In this document: one piece after another, positions 1 through 12,690 of the stretch
How the letters are laid out: each line of letters starts with the position of its first letter
How positions within the stretch are numbered: the stretch's first letter is position 1
NCBI GenBank assembly: GCA_025403435.1
Contig: CM046348.1
Coordinates: 28,227,802-28,291,801, forward strand
Direction of reading: 5' to 3'
Source of the DNA: Artocarpus heterophyllus
Taxonomy: Eukaryota; Streptophyta; Magnoliopsida; Rosales; Moraceae
DNA: 64,000 nt
The notes under the pieces: generated by a model
What the model saw: only the letters and a program-made list of their open reading frames with translations
Database searches by the model: none
Told to the model about the DNA's origin: nothing
Made by a program: the position numbers and the translations under genes

Positions 1-1320
1 ATGAATGAGGGTAGAGGTAAGCATCATGAAAATTTAGGACATCCTAACTAGGTTGATACCTTCTAGAGATTCTATCCTAATCTAAAACCTCAACCAGAAT
101 TTACTAAAAAGAAAATAGAAAGGACAATCCAAAGGCTTATGCAAGCCAACAACTGGTGTCAAAAGGTCAAGCTGTAACTTTTTCTTTGAAAGCTAGCTCC
201 AAAGATAGGCCTCATTAAAAACCTTACTAGTAAAAGCCCAATAGAGAAAACCTAGTAAGAAAAAAAAGTGTCTATGCTTGCAATATTTATAAAGTTTAGA
301 AAGCATCAATCCACAAATCTAAAACTGACAAGGATGACATGTCCCTGTTAAGCAATGGACCACAGAACTCAAGAATATTGAACTACATCTAAGTTTAACA
401 ATGACTAACGGCATATCCAGCAAGCTTATCTATCACTTTATTCCTTCACGAAAGATGTGAGAATCTTGAAAATGGATGAATTCCAAGTAAAGAAGGGCAT
501 TCTCCCATTTTGATCTAATCCTCTATGGGACATCCAAACTTTTTTTGTTTGAAGAGCTGTACCGCATAGGTCGAGTGACTCAATCCACAAATAATTCCAG
601 CCATAGCGTTTAGCATGGTGAACAATGTAAATAATTCCAAATAATATAACTTCGAAAACTTGTGGAACATTAAGAAAACTAAAAAACAACCCTTGTATGC
701 AACCAAAAAAAAATTAATTCATAACAAAAATAAAAATATTAAATGCAAATGTGAAATAGTTGGCCATTAGAAAAGGAATCAACAAGTGGCAGGAGTTATA
801 ATTACATTGAGGATTATAGTATATATGTTTGGAACAATGGAAAAGAAAGGGAAATTTTCATGAATGTAATCTTTTAAAACTTGATTTTTTATATTTGCTA
901 CGTATGTTTAAGTATGTTATAACTTAAACATATAATATAAGTGGTAGTGTGATATAGCCTATTTTAAATATAGAACAAATAAGCACATGTTTTAAAACTA
1001 TAGCATAACATGTAATTTTCTCAAAAGAAAATAGAGAAAAAAAATAAGTGATAATAGTCCTGGTGAGCACCATGAATTTTAAAATTTTCAATATTAGGTG
1101 GATTTTTAGTGAAAAACTCAAAACCAAACAACAATGACAAAGCGAAATAATATAAAGTAAATATGTAGTAATTATACAAATTTCCTACTTTCTTTCACTT
1201 CCATAAATAAACTAATTATCCGGTCTCATCTCAACTAGCCAACTACATCATTGTGCTCCTTTTGTCAGGAGGAGCAAAACCTGCCCACTCTCTAGTCAAT
1301 CTTCGCCAGAAAATTCCAGC
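1..1320. other. AT-rich intergenic sequence, no gene recognised
   Basis: Only short open frames (under 85 codons) occur on either strand and none resembles a known protein. The composition is AT-rich with several A or T runs. I see no LTR ends, inverted termini or tRNA-like promoter boxes that would identify an element. Confidence 0.5.
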
Positions 1321-1659
1321 CTCTTGCCTTGATTGTTTACCTATTTTTATGCACTTTTTGGCAAGTCGAGCATCATTTGGAGATTTCAGCTTTCAAAGAG
1401 TGATCCCCACCTCCAGGGCTTCGTTTTGATACTAATCTCTACTACCACCTCACCGGCCAAACTTCAGTCAACTCTAGTCAAACTTCGGTCAACAGCAATC
1501 AAACAATTGACTCTATCCACCCAAGTCGAAAAAGCTACACACCGGCCAATTTCCAATGCTCCAAGCATGTTTGTGACATTGAAATTGAGAGACAAAATAT
1601 CCCGTTTCCTCATGTCAAAGAAACATGCTCCAATATGGAAAATCTTGGATCAAAAACTC

Positions 1660-2404
1660 ATCGTCAAACAATTATGGTAGCCATCTGATGTATAAAAATT
1701 TGTTTCACTGGGCAAAAGATTTTTTTAACATACTTTTTTCCAATGACATGGATCGTGAAAAATTTTGGCCTAAAGGTGCTAGGCTCGTAAAAAAATTGGG
1801 CTCTTGCATCTTCAACAATGGGCACCAAATTTTAATCCACATACACACCCTTACCAAATTTTAATCCATATACGCACCCTATTAAGTGCAAAAAATGCCC
1901 AAGTTTGCGGTAGATTTTACATCTTGGGGTTGGAGTATTGGGACCTAAGAATTATTCAAGTATTGGCATACAACCAAAAATTGAGAAAGCCACTCTAGAA
2001 GGTGAGGATGATTATTTTGCAATAGTCTTTGTAGGCATAGATCTCTTAAAAGATCCTTTAGAATATTGACTAATGATAAAAAAAAAAAAGATAGTAATTG
2101 TTTATTCACCAATTCAATATGAGAACTTACAGTAAAAAGAAAAAAAAAATTAGTATGAGAACTTTCCTGATTTTTGCAGCAATGGTTATGTGGTTGGTCA
2201 CTATCTGTTGCTCTTTGTAGGAGAAATCCTAAGAAGGTATGTAATGCTAATGCTAGTTCTACTACTCGAACCAAGGTTATAATACAAAAAGAATTCAAAC
2301 CCAAATCTATGCCACCAACCTTTGAGGCCCCAACCTCTGTGCCACCACCTTTTGTGCCCTCAAACTCTACTTCTGCTCCCACAAACATGGTCACTCGAAT
2401 TTAG
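1660..2404 (+). pseudogene. LINE ORF1-type relic (DUF4283 domain plus CCHC zinc knuckle)
   Basis: Three plus-strand frames joined by frameshifts read like the nucleic-acid-binding ORF1 protein of plant L1-type LINEs. From about 1700 the text runs W-A-K-D-F-F-N-I-L-F-S-N-D-M-D-R-E-K, then at about 1815 L-Q-Q-W-A-P-N-F-N-P, then near 1930 G-L-E-Y-W-D. This is the order seen in DUF4283 proteins. Near 2170-2230 a D-F-C-S-N then V-G-H pattern, followed by R-R-N-P-K-K, resembles the zinc knuckle and its basic tail. At least three frameshifts and several stops make it non-functional. No endonuclease or reverse transcriptase part follows, so the copy is a fragment. A host DUF4283 gene fragment is the alternative. 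Family recognition is from motif order by eye. Confidence 0.6.
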
Positions 2405-4283
2405 TTATAGGCTGTCACTGGACATGAGAAAATTTCTCTAATACAAGATTACGCAATTTCAAACCTACTCCATCAAAAGCAGCAAATCTAGCTAGTATTA
2501 AAAGTATAAGAAACTCTCCGCAATGGAAACGAGATTCTAGGCCTAGCAATTATCACATGGCCAAAATTAGCAAGTCTTCAAGTGATCTCGATAGTTCTCA
2601 TTTTATAAAAAACCAGGAGAGATTTCGTCATCAAATATTAACCCCTTAGTGTATCCTCAAAATCTTAATAGTATGAATGGTTTAATTGATCCAAATATCA
2701 TTAGAACTTATAAATAAAATGCTTCATAGGGATTGAATAGACAAATTTGGGTGGATTTAGTCGATGATGACTACTGTTGACGGTGGAAATTGATCAACAA
2801 TAATTCTCTCAAATCACTCATGGATCCCACAACTTAATGCAATAAAAGAAGTAATAAAAAGGATGCAAGAAAATACTGGACATACAAATTTCATAATAAT
2901 TCACTCTTAAATGAGCTTTTCTTTTATAAAGAGTTTGTGCAATATATTCTGAGATTTTGAATTGAGTGAAAGAATTGAAAAAATTGAAAATGATGGGAGT
3001 TGGAAACCAATGGAAAGAAGAAGATCCCCCTCACTCTTCTCTAACCTCCTCATTTATACAACATCATATTATTAAAATTATAATGATTAGAATATTGTTA
3101 ATGGGAGGAAAATTTTTGTGTTCTATACTAGCCCATTCTTTTAGACATGGTGTCTCTACATGTGTAGAGACTATGTTGAGTCCCATGCTAGTGGATTTAT
3201 CTTCAAACGCACTTACTTAACTGTTGGTCTTTCCCATTCTTGTCTATTCTTCTTGGAATAATAGACGCAATAATAGGCAAATGACACAAAGTTATGTTAA
3301 CCTCGACCCTATGCTTGAGTGATGATGTCAATTAATCATATCGACTTCCCATCCATTTGAGATTAAAAGGCTAAGTTGGGCTTTTCTTTGATCTTGCCTT
3401 TGGGCCTTGGGCCATCAAGATCTTACACAATAATTGCCTCCTAAGGATGGAGTAGCTTAGCAAGTTGCTTTGCACTTTACTAGTCGAGGATGTGGCAAGT
3501 TTCCCGTTGCTCAGGAGTTGAGGCATATCCTTTAGAGTTGCTTACTAAAGAAGCTTTTGACCAAAGTCATGATCATTTATGATGCTCTAACTCCTCGGGC
3601 AACTAAATAGTTGCATTTGTTGAGATAACTATCATATCCCTGCACAAGGCGTCACATCAATCTTAAGAGATTTCAATTTGGACCATTGGATCATCAAGGG
3701 ATTTTCCTACCTATGTTATAAATGTTGGATAGTGACCTTTAGTTGTCTTAAGCCTAAACAGTTAGATCAACAGTTCCCATACTTGTTGGTTTAGATCTCT
3801 CCTCTACGAGAGTACCTAAGGATTTTGGAACTTGTTTGCTTTATTTCGATTCTCTTGAGTTTTAGAAACCTCTCAAGCTCTTCAAAAGCTCTATTCTCCT
3901 CCAATCTTCAAGACCAGAATCCTCTCCTAAGTCCACTATAACTTTGCATCGTTGATCACCATAACCGATCATGCAACTTGAAGGCTTCAAGCAACCAAAC
4001 TTCAACCCTCACCAACCAATAAGTTCCCAAATCTTATCTTTTATTTTGAGCTTCCCTACGGGTGTTCCTTTTCTTGTTACTACTTTCTCGATTTTTTGGG
4101 TTTGTTTTTATATAAAATAGGTTAGATTTAGGGCAACACACTAGGAAATGACAACATGTACCAGTTTATGCTATTTTGAGATGTTATTTTCTAGGATCTT
4201 AAGGCACTAATGGTCGATTTTGGGCTGTTTTAGCATTAAGTCAACTGTTAGATTCACAGATGTTTTCAATTGACTGTTTGGTT
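2405..4283. other. intergenic sequence, no gene recognised
   Basis: The first few hundred bases may be the unconserved C-terminal tail of the ORF1 relic. An 84-codon plus-strand frame at 2966-3220 has no recognisable domain and is probably chance. The segment 3380-4280 is less AT-rich and has the feel of old LTR-element sequence, but I find no terminal repeat, primer site or coding motif to prove it. Confidence 0.4.
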
Positions 4284-4640
4284 CATAGTGTAACGCCCCT
4301 TAATTTGGGCGTCATAGATGTCGTTACATACTTATATTCGTACATGCATTAACATTAAACTTATAAATAAAATCAAACTTAATCATTACTATTGATTTTA
4401 AAAGTACTTAAACTTACGTTACCAGGATCCATTCATACATTTTTTTTATTTTTAACTTATCATTATTTAGAATAACAATGTTTAACTTATTCCATATAAT
4501 AATTTATTCAATTATACTTAAATTAAACATGAACTTATTTAATAATATAGGTTTGTCAAATTGTAAAATCAGGACTTATAAAAATATCACATGAAAGCTC
4601 TTTGATCATCACATCATTTGAAATCCATTTGTTCCCACAG

Positions 4641-4832
4641 TTCGGCAGGCCGAACTTAGGACTTCGGCAGGCCGAACATCATCGGCAGGTCGGAATTCCC
4701 TCAACCGGCAGGCCGGCAGAGGCTTTGCAATTCGGATTAAAAATTCATCCATGTTCGATAGGCCAGAAAATTAGATTGGTAGGCCGAACTTCTGGTCTTC
4801 GGCAGGCCAACCACAGAGTTCGACAGGCCGTC
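4641..4832. repeat. motif array in A1 left LTR (AGG orientation)
   Basis: About eight units related to TTCGGCAGGCCGAA occur at spacings of about 19-23 bp, with one gap of about 49 bp. Several units have C-to-T or G-to-A changes. This array is near the left end of the LTR and lies in reverse orientation to the array at 6866. Confidence 0.85.
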
Positions 4833-6865
4833 CGAGACCAAAATTTCTTTGGAAAACTTAATTTAAAACATACCAACTTTACGTAAAATATAGCGGAAGT
4901 TCATAATTCATTGAAAATGATAAAATAGCTTATAAAACCATAATATACGTATTCTTAAAAACTTAACATAAAAACATGTTCAGAAATATATAAAACTAGA
5001 TTAAATCATAAAATCATTTTCTTGGCGTGCTTCCAGTTACAATTCATCATCCATGTTGCTCACACGCCTTCCCATGTCCTCCACCTATTCCATGACTCTC
5101 TTACCCTTATCTGCAACATGACATAAAACATTATTAAGCTAATGCTTAGTAAGTACATATATTCTCACAATTTAAAACCTTTCATAAACATCATCATCAT
5201 CATCATTGTCATCATATCATAAAAGTACCATAAGCATAATTTCATAGAACATATCTTTCGTAACGTTAACCATTTTAAAACTTAATCCATTTTATCTTAA
5301 GGTCCCAAGTGTTGCACCATAACATCATCATAGGCGCGTCGTTATGAGAGGAGAAGGGTAGCTAATCCCAAACCAAACAGGACATCATAACATAACATTT
5401 CATAACATTGGGTGTGCAACACTTATTAGGTGATACATATATACATACTTTTCATACCTTAAAACATGCCATAAACATTATGCATAACTTGAAATCATGA
5501 AAATCTTTCATAAGAAATCCTTTAAGGAAAAATCATCATAAAATCATCATGAATATCCTTGTAAACATATCATCAAACCTTGAAAAAGTGTCATGTTGCA
5601 GGTGAGAATGTACTTACCTTAACGATAGCTTACTTAACCTTAAAAAAATACACTTGGTGACGACGCCGCGGTCTCGATGTGCTCGCTTCCTTGAGTGTTC
5701 ATGCCATTTATCCATTTAAAGATGCAATAAAAATCAATACTTATCATGAAATATCCATACACTCATCTCATATTATAAACATAACTCAAAACCATAAAAA
5801 TCGTCATCACCTAAACATGTTATTATGATTTTTCTTAAATCATAAAAATTACCTTAAGCATATAAAACAAACCATACATTTTAGACATAATTATCTTTTA
5901 AATAAAACATTTTTGGACAATTAATATATTTATATTTTAATTTAAAACTTCATACAAGCATCATATTATCATGCATGAAATTATTTTATTATCATAAAAT
6001 CTTTTAAACATACATAACATTTCATAATCATAAAATACATTCATCTTACGTACTCATACATATGCATATTTAACAACTTTTCACGAAAACATCATTCTTT
6101 ACCTCTTGAATAATCATTACATTTTTCATACTTTCAAAATTAAACAGTAACATTTTACTGTGAGGGGTAGAAGACAGAAATATCATTTTTCATTAAAACA
6201 TTAAAATGACATGAAACTTAGAAAAACATCACATAATATATACATAACATCATATAAAAATATCGAGAAAAAATACAATACCCAACGAGGAGAAGAATTT
6301 CTTTTTAAAAAAAATACCAGAAAGTCGACTTCATACCTTGGAGTTCCTTCTCAAAATCCTTGAATTTTATCCAACGAAGCAAAACTTTTTCTTTCAATAT
6401 TTGCAGAAAATTTTCGTGGGAGAGAGAGAGAAATTTCGTGAAGAAGAAGAGAAGAGGAAGATAGGGAAATCAGAAAATGTCTCAGAATTTTTGAGAGAGA
6501 GAAAGCGTGAGAAGAGAGAAAATAATAAAAAGAAGAAACGTTAAAATTTCTAACGTAATAAGTATAATGAGGATTCATGGCCTTCATTAAGTCAGGAAAT
6601 TCTAACTATTGGGGGCGTGAGGCGTGGGAAGAGGAGAGAAAGAAGGAAAGTCAAATCCAGTAGTCACACTTGCCATATCTTGCCCTCTTAAAAATGAGAA
6701 ATCATTTATAATTATACAAATTAATGCAAAGTCAAACCATTTAATTTCCTTAACTGATAAAAAAATTCTATTATTATGATAATTAATCACATTAATTCAT
6801 CCAATTAACGTAATTAACTCAGCCATAACTCTGGAGAGATTTCTGTTGACTGCTCGTCAGCCATG

Positions 6866-7016
6866 TTCGGCCTGCCGATTTTCCCCTTCGGCCTGCCGGT
6901 TCCAGCAAGTTCGGCCTACCGGTGGGTTTCTTCGGCCTGCCAATCTCGGCAAGAAGTTCGGCCTGTCGATCTTAAAAGTTTGGCCTGCCGATCTTAAAAT
7001 TTCAGCCTGTCGATCT
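6866..7016. repeat. motif array in A1 left LTR (CCT orientation)
   Basis: Seven units related to TTCGGCCTGCCGAT follow one another at about 20-25 bp. This array carries one unit more than the matching array in the right LTR (14640-14767). It is the reverse complement in orientation of the array at 4641. Confidence 0.85.
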
Positions 7017-7282
7017 GTCATTAAATGCCATAACATAAAACATTCATACATCATTGCATCATAAATAATCATATATTGCATCATAAATAAACATATACTT
7101 AGAATTTCATATGAACACTAGAGCACAACGATCCCATGCGGTCGTCACCTGTCACAAAACTTGACATAAAAATTAGTAACATGCACATCACATATCATAT
7201 CATAAAACGTTATTTATTAATAACATTCCTTAATAACGTTACTAACTTAACGTGGTCCGTTACATAAAATAGGGGTGTTACA

Positions 7283-7296
7283 ATTCTCCTCACCTT
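7283..7296 (-). promoter_or_regulatory. A1 polypurine tract
   Basis: Read on the minus strand, the 14 bases next to the left LTR are AAGGTGAGGAGAAT. This purine-rich run directly abutting the LTR is the expected primer for plus-strand DNA synthesis. Confidence 0.85.
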
Positions 7297-7318
7297 ATAA
7301 AAGTTTCGTCCTCGAAAC

Positions 7319-10300
7319 TTAGAATAAATGCGGATACATAATTTTCATGTCATCTTCACGTTCCCATGTAGCTTCTTTAACTTGCTGATTTCGCCATAAC
7401 ACCTTGATCAATGGAATTTCTTTATTCCACAAAGTCTTGGTTTTCCGATCAAGTATCTTCGTTGGCTTTTCTTCATAACTTAAATCTTCTCGTATCTCGA
7501 TCACTTGTGGCTCAATCACATCCGTAGGGTCCGGAACATACTTCCTGAGCATGGAGACATGAAATACATCGTGCATTGCAGACATTTCAGAAGGCAACTT
7601 CAGCTGATAAGCTACTTTGCCTATTCGTTTAACAACTTCATAAGGACCGATCAATCTTGGGCTTAGCTTGCTTTTCTTTCCAAATCTCATAACCCCTTTC
7701 ATTGGTGCAACTTTCAAGAACACATATTCGCCTACAGCGAACTCTAAAGGTCTTCTTCTTTTGTCAGCATAACTCTTTTGATGGCTTTGAGCGGTCTCTA
7801 TTCTTTTTCTTATCAACTTTATCATCTCCGATGTTTCATTCACAAAATCAGTTCTTTCAGCATCAACACTTTCCATCAACTTCTTTTCACCAGCTTCGTG
7901 CCACACATATAGGCGACCTGCATTTTCGTCCATACAGCACATCATAAGGTGTCATTCCAATTGTCGCCTGAAAGCTGTTGTTGTATGCAAACTCTGCTAA
8001 TGGCAATATTCTACCCCAGCTGGTCTTAAAATCGAGAGAACATGCCCGCAACATATCTTCTAGAATCAAATTCGTCCTCTCTGTTTGGCCGTCAGTCTGA
8101 GGATTAAAAGCCATGCTGAAATGAAGCCTGGTTCCCATTGCAGTCTGGACACTCTTCCAAAACTTAGATGTGAACCTGCCATCACGATCTGAGATAATCG
8201 ACTAGGGAATCCCATGAAGTCATACAATCTCCTTAACATAGAGCTCCACTAACCGTTCCATCGAGTAAGTGATCTTGATAGGAATGAAATGCACCATCTT
8301 CGTCAGCCGATCCACAACTACCCAAATTGCATCATAGCCATTCGTAGTTCAGGGTAAGCCGGTAATGAAATCCATTGCTATTTCTTCCCATTTCCATTCC
8401 GGTATTTGGATAGACTGTAGTTCACCACCAGGTCTTTGGTGTTCAGCCTTTACTTGCTGACATGTCATACATTTCTTTACATACTTTGCAACATCACGTT
8501 TCATTCCAAACCACCAGAAATTACCCTTTAAATCATTATACATCTTCGTTGCACCTGGATGAATAGAGTAAGGAGTGTCATGAATTTCTACCAAGATACT
8601 TTCCCTTAAATCATCAACATCGGGAGCACATAAACGGTCCTTAAGGTACAGAGTTCCGTCATCCGTAATACAAAACTCTTGACATTTTTCTTCTTTCATT
8701 TCTTGCTTGATTCTTACAAGGCTTACGTCGTCATCTTGCTTACTTCGAATTTCATCATACATCGTCGGAGCAAGAGAGAGTGCTGATAGCTGGCCTGCTA
8801 CAAGTTCTAAACCGAAGTCTAGAATTTCCTTCCTCAAAGGTGGAGACACTGCTTGCATAGACATCAACGTGGCAACTGACTTCCTACTTAAAGCATCAGC
8901 TACTCGGTTAGCTTTACCAGGATGATAAAGGATTTCACAATCATAATCCTTCATCAACTCTAGCCATCTTCGTTGCCTCATATTCAGGTCTCTTTGTGTG
9001 AAGAAGTACTTCAGACTTTGATGATCAGTGAAGATCTTGCATTGGACTCCATACAAATAGTGTCTCCATATCTTCAACGCAAAAACAACTGCTGCTAACT
9101 CGAGATCATGAGTAGGATAGTTCTTTTCATAATCCTTCAGTTGTCTTGAAGCATAAGCAATCACCCTTTCATTCTGCATCAATATAGCTCCTAGGCCCAT
9201 CTTGGAAGCATCACTATAGATTACGAACCCATCATTTCCCTCAAGAATTGCCAATACTGGAGCCGTCGTTAATCTTTTCTTTAGTTCTTGAAAACTCCTT
9301 TCACATGCATCCGTTCATTCATACTTCTTTCCTTTGCGAGTTAAGTTTGTGAGTGGAGTTGCTATCTTGGAGAAATCTTCTACTAGTCTCTGATAGTAAC
9401 CTGCTAGACCAAAGAAGCTCCTTATTTCACTTGCATTCATCGGTTGCTTCCAGTTGAGTACAGCTTCTACCTTAGCAGGGTCCACCATAATCCCATCCTT
9501 TGAAATGACATGCCCTAAGAATGACACTTTATCAAGCCAAAACTCGCATTTGGAGAACTTAGCATATAGTTGGTGTCTTCTCAAAGTCTCCAGCACAATC
9601 CTTAGATGCTCATCATGTTCTTCTTGATTCTTAGAGTAGACAAGAATATCATCGATAAATACAACAACAAATTTATCGAGGAAATCCTTGAATACCCTCT
9701 TCATCAAATCCATAAAGGTACCAGGTGCATTCGTCAGACCGAAAGGCATAACCATAAATTCATGGTGACCATACCTCGACTTGAAAGCAGTCTTGGGGAT
9801 ATCTCCTTCTTTAATCTTCAACTGGTGATATCCTGATCGTAGATCAATCTTTGAGAACACCGATGCACCCTTTTGCTGATCAAACAAATCATCAATTCGA
9901 GGCAACAGATACTTGTTCTTGATCGTCACCTTATTCAGTTCTCTGTAGTCAAGGCAGAGTCTCATAGTGCCATCCTTCTTCTTCACAAATAAAACTGGAT
10001 CACCCCATGGTGAGTGACTTGGCCTAATAAATCCTTTATCCAGTAGTTCCTTTAATTGCATGTGAAGCTCCTTTAATTCTACCGGGGCCATTCTGTAAGG
10101 CGCTTTAGAGATTGGTTCGGTGCTTTGAGCGAGCTCAATCTCGAATTCAACTTCTCTTTCTGGCGGTAGACTCGTTAGGTCATCAAGAAACACGTCTTCA
10201 TATTCATGAACAACATGCACATCTTCCATTCTTGTCTTTCCTTCTTGGATTTTGTCTACAACGTTCGCCAGATAACCCATGCAGCCACTTGTTAAAAGCT

Positions 10301-10751
10301 TCCTTGCTTTCATTGTCGATAGAAACATGTGGGGTTTCTTTCTGGTCTCGTCAACATAAACGAATTTCTGATCACCTTCAGGATGGAAGATCACCTTTCG
10401 TTTCCAGCATTCGATTGAGGCATTATACTTACTTAGGAAATCCATCCCAAGAATCATGTCATAGTCATGCACGTCGATCACAATGAGATCGACGAAAAGT
10501 TCCCTATCAGAAATCCATAGGGGTACTTTACGCAAACAATGTGTGGATAATATCACTTCCCCGGAGGGTAGTGTCGTAGTGAATCCTTGTCTCATAGGCT
10601 CTAAACGAACCCCTAACTTCTTAGCATGTGACATAGATACAAAAGAATGCGTGGCACCCGTATCAAAAAGAACATAAACATCATTACATAAGCTTGTTAT
10701 CTGACCTGTGACTACATTGGAGGCTTCAGCAGCCACTTGTTCTTTTGTCAT
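7319..10751 (-). pseudogene. pol: A1 pol (protease, RT, RNase H, integrase), broken
   Basis: Domains in order are as follows. Aspartic protease, with L-F-D-T-G-A-T near 10665. Reverse transcriptase, with the catalytic F-I-D-D-I-L-V-Y-S block near 9650. RNase H, with Y-S-D-A-S-K near 9210 and D-H-Q-S-L near 9030. Integrase, with an HHCC zinc-binding region near 8560-8440 and a DDE core. The C-terminal stretch to 7319 (E-A-T-W-E end) resembles the chromodomain-like tail of chromoviruses. Stops occur at about 9315, 8349 and in 8140-8350, and one inserted base near 7900 shifts the frame. The integrase motif F-H-P-Q-T-D-G reads F-N-P-Q-T-D-G here. The protein would copy and insert the element but this copy is dead. 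Confidence 0.9.
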
Positions 10752-11954
10752 GGCATAAATTCGGGCGTTGGTCGGTGGGGCTTCAAGTCTCCCTTAACTA
10801 ATTAGTGGCCCTTCAAGAGAGGCTTGCATCTGATGCAGCTGGGCTTGAGGAGGAGGTCTCTACGGGGCATTGGCATTCATCAACTTAGGGCAGTTCTTAA
10901 CAAAATGGTCTTTGCGCCCACATATAAAACATTGGTTTGTCCCCAATCGGCATTCCCCTGGATGCTTCTTTCCACATTTGGCACATGGTTGGAATCGCCT
11001 ATCATTGTTGTTGCGCTGACCATCATTGTGCCTCTTGTTGTCTTGGCTCTACTGTTGTTGAGAATTACCCTTCCTCTTATTGTTCCTCCAGTTTTGGCTG
11101 TTGTTGTTGCTGCTGTTGTTGTTGTTGTTGTTCCTGTGGGGAAGACGGTTTTGATTATTAGCATTGTTGGCTTGCTGGTTGGGCTGAGGCTGATTCCTTC
11201 TTAACTTCGACAGATGGAACTCAACATGTTGAGCCCTTATGACAACCTGTTCTTGGGTCCTTGGCGGACTAGCCCCATCAACAATTGCAGCAATGTCTAG
11301 TCTAAGGGCCCTAATCAACCTTCTGACCCTTTCACCTTCATTCATAACCATTCCTGGGCATAGACGAGCAAGCTGGTCAAACTTTGTCACCACTTCAGTG
11401 ACTGTCATATCCCCTTGGCGTAAACTTTCAAACTCCTCATAATGTTTCCTCGTAACATTCATGTGGAAGAACTTCGTGTTGAACTCGTGAACAAAGTCAG
11501 CCCATGACATCTCTTCAACATTTCTGCTCTGTTCGATGCCGTCCCACCATATCCTGGCCTCCATGGTAAGGCAGTACGAGGAATAGAGGACTTTTTCGTT
11601 GTCCGTGAAATGCATGAGTCGTAAGGTGGCCTCAATCATCTTTTACCATCCTTGTGCGACTAACGGGTCCTTTGAACCCTCAAAGTCAGCTGGCTTGACT
11701 CTCTTCCATCTGACCAGAAGAGGTTCCTGATAGGCTGCTCTTGGTTCAGCAACAAGAGCTGGGACTTCATTTACTTGAGGCTGCGGCGGAGGAGGAGGCA
11801 CATCATTGCCTCATGGTTCACCATTCTGGCCGTTGGCCCTTAATGCAGCTATTTCCCTTCTTTGATCCTCTAACTGCCTTTGCAGTTCAGCAATCATTGT
11901 CATAAGTCTCTCGTTGGTCTGGGTGCGAGTCTGCATTCTTCTGTAGTCGTCCAT
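10752..11954 (-). pseudogene. gag: A1 gag (capsid and zinc knuckle), broken
   Basis: Gag packages the element RNA into cytoplasmic particles. The start chosen is the ATG at 11954, conserved with A2 at 62622, giving an N-terminus with a short coiled-coil-like segment. The capsid-like retrotransposon gag domain follows, with the conserved W-W-D-G-I and F-N-T-K-F-F blocks between about 11560 and 11440. An asparagine-rich linker and cysteine knuckles of the form C-x2-C-G then C-F-I-C-G lie at about 10990-10890. Stops interrupt it at 11811, about 11643, 11049, about 10860 and about 10795. Several of these are glutamine codons in A2. Reading frame is otherwise continuous with pol, so the intact family probably makes one Gag-Pol protein. 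Confidence 0.85.
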
Positions 11955-12153
11955 TGTAAATTTCCTAAAATAATTAGGACTTAGAAATGATCTTCTATTT
12001 ATGAGACAGGTTTTCACTACTATATCATTAATCATTAATCATTCAAACCTTAATCTTATCATCATACTTGTAACAATACATCTAACTTAATATCATACTT
12101 ACTTGGAGGACTTGGATTGACGTGTGGCGATATGAATTGTAATCGAAAGATTC

Positions 12154-12165
12154 GCTCTGATACCA
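12154..12165 (-). promoter_or_regulatory. A1 primer binding site (tRNA-iMet type)
   Basis: On the minus strand this reads TGGTATCAGAGC, the standard plant primer site complementary to the initiator tRNA-Met 3' end. It lies five bases from the right LTR. Confidence 0.92.
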
Positions 12166-12518
12166 AAGCCTGTAACGCCCCTTAATTCAGGCATTACAGA
12201 TGTCGTTACATACTTACATTCGTACATGCATTAACATTAAACTTATAAATAAAATCAAACTTAATCATTACTATTGATTTTAAAAGTACTTAAACTTACG
12301 TTACCAGGATCCATTCATACGTTTTTTTTTAAACTTATCATTGTTTAGAATAACAATGTTTAACTTACTCCATATAATAATTTATTCAATTATACTTAAA
12401 TTAAACATGAACTTATTTAATAATATAGGTTTGTCAAATTGTAAAATCAGGACTTATAAAAATATCACATTAAAGCTCTTTGATCATCACATCATTTGAA
12501 ATCCATTTGTTCCCACAG

Positions 12519-12690
12519 TTCGGCAGGCCGAACTTGGGACTTCGGCAGCCGGAATTCCCTCAACCGGCAGGCCGGCAGAGGCTTTGCAATTCTGATTAAA
12601 AATTCATCCATGTTCGGCAGCCCAGAAAATTAAATCAGCAGGCCGAACTTCTGGTCTTCGGCAGGCCAACCACAGAGTTCGGCAGGCCGT
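12519..12690. repeat. motif array in A1 right LTR (AGG orientation)
   Basis: This is the partner of the array at 4641. One unit of about 20 bp is missing exactly between two CGGCAG repeats, which is the signature of deletion by slippage or recombination between units. Confidence 0.85.

Larger units (their letters stand above)
4289..7282 (-). repeat. A1 left LTR (3' LTR in the element's sense)
   Basis: The 2994-bp LTR runs from TGTAACG to GTTACA and is bounded by CATAG on the left and the polypurine tract on the right. It is very AT-rich apart from two arrays of the TTCGGCCTGCCGAA motif. Compared with the right LTR it has extra sequence of about 80 bp near 6494-6580 and two extra motif units. 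The plus-strand frame at 6338-6544 is antisense to the element and is probably not a gene. Confidence 0.93.

Noticed and set aside
1945..2394. 149-codon minus-strand frame
   Set aside because: It is antisense to the LINE ORF1 relic, partly low in complexity, without a domain.
6338..6544. Lysine- and glutamate-rich protein in the A1 LTR, also in the right LTR at 14190
   Set aside because: It is antisense to the element, low in complexity (GA-rich), and diverges in length between the two LTRs.
4641..7016. CRISPR-like array, because short near-palindromic units are regularly spaced
   Set aside because: The units are 14 bp with variable short gaps, they lie inside plant LTRs, and there are no unique spacers of constant length or cas genes.
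11049..11164. Alternative frames rich in T, C or V over the gag asparagine linker (10880-11204 both strands)
   Set aside because: They come from the AAC/GTT repeat coding for asparagine in the true gag frame.
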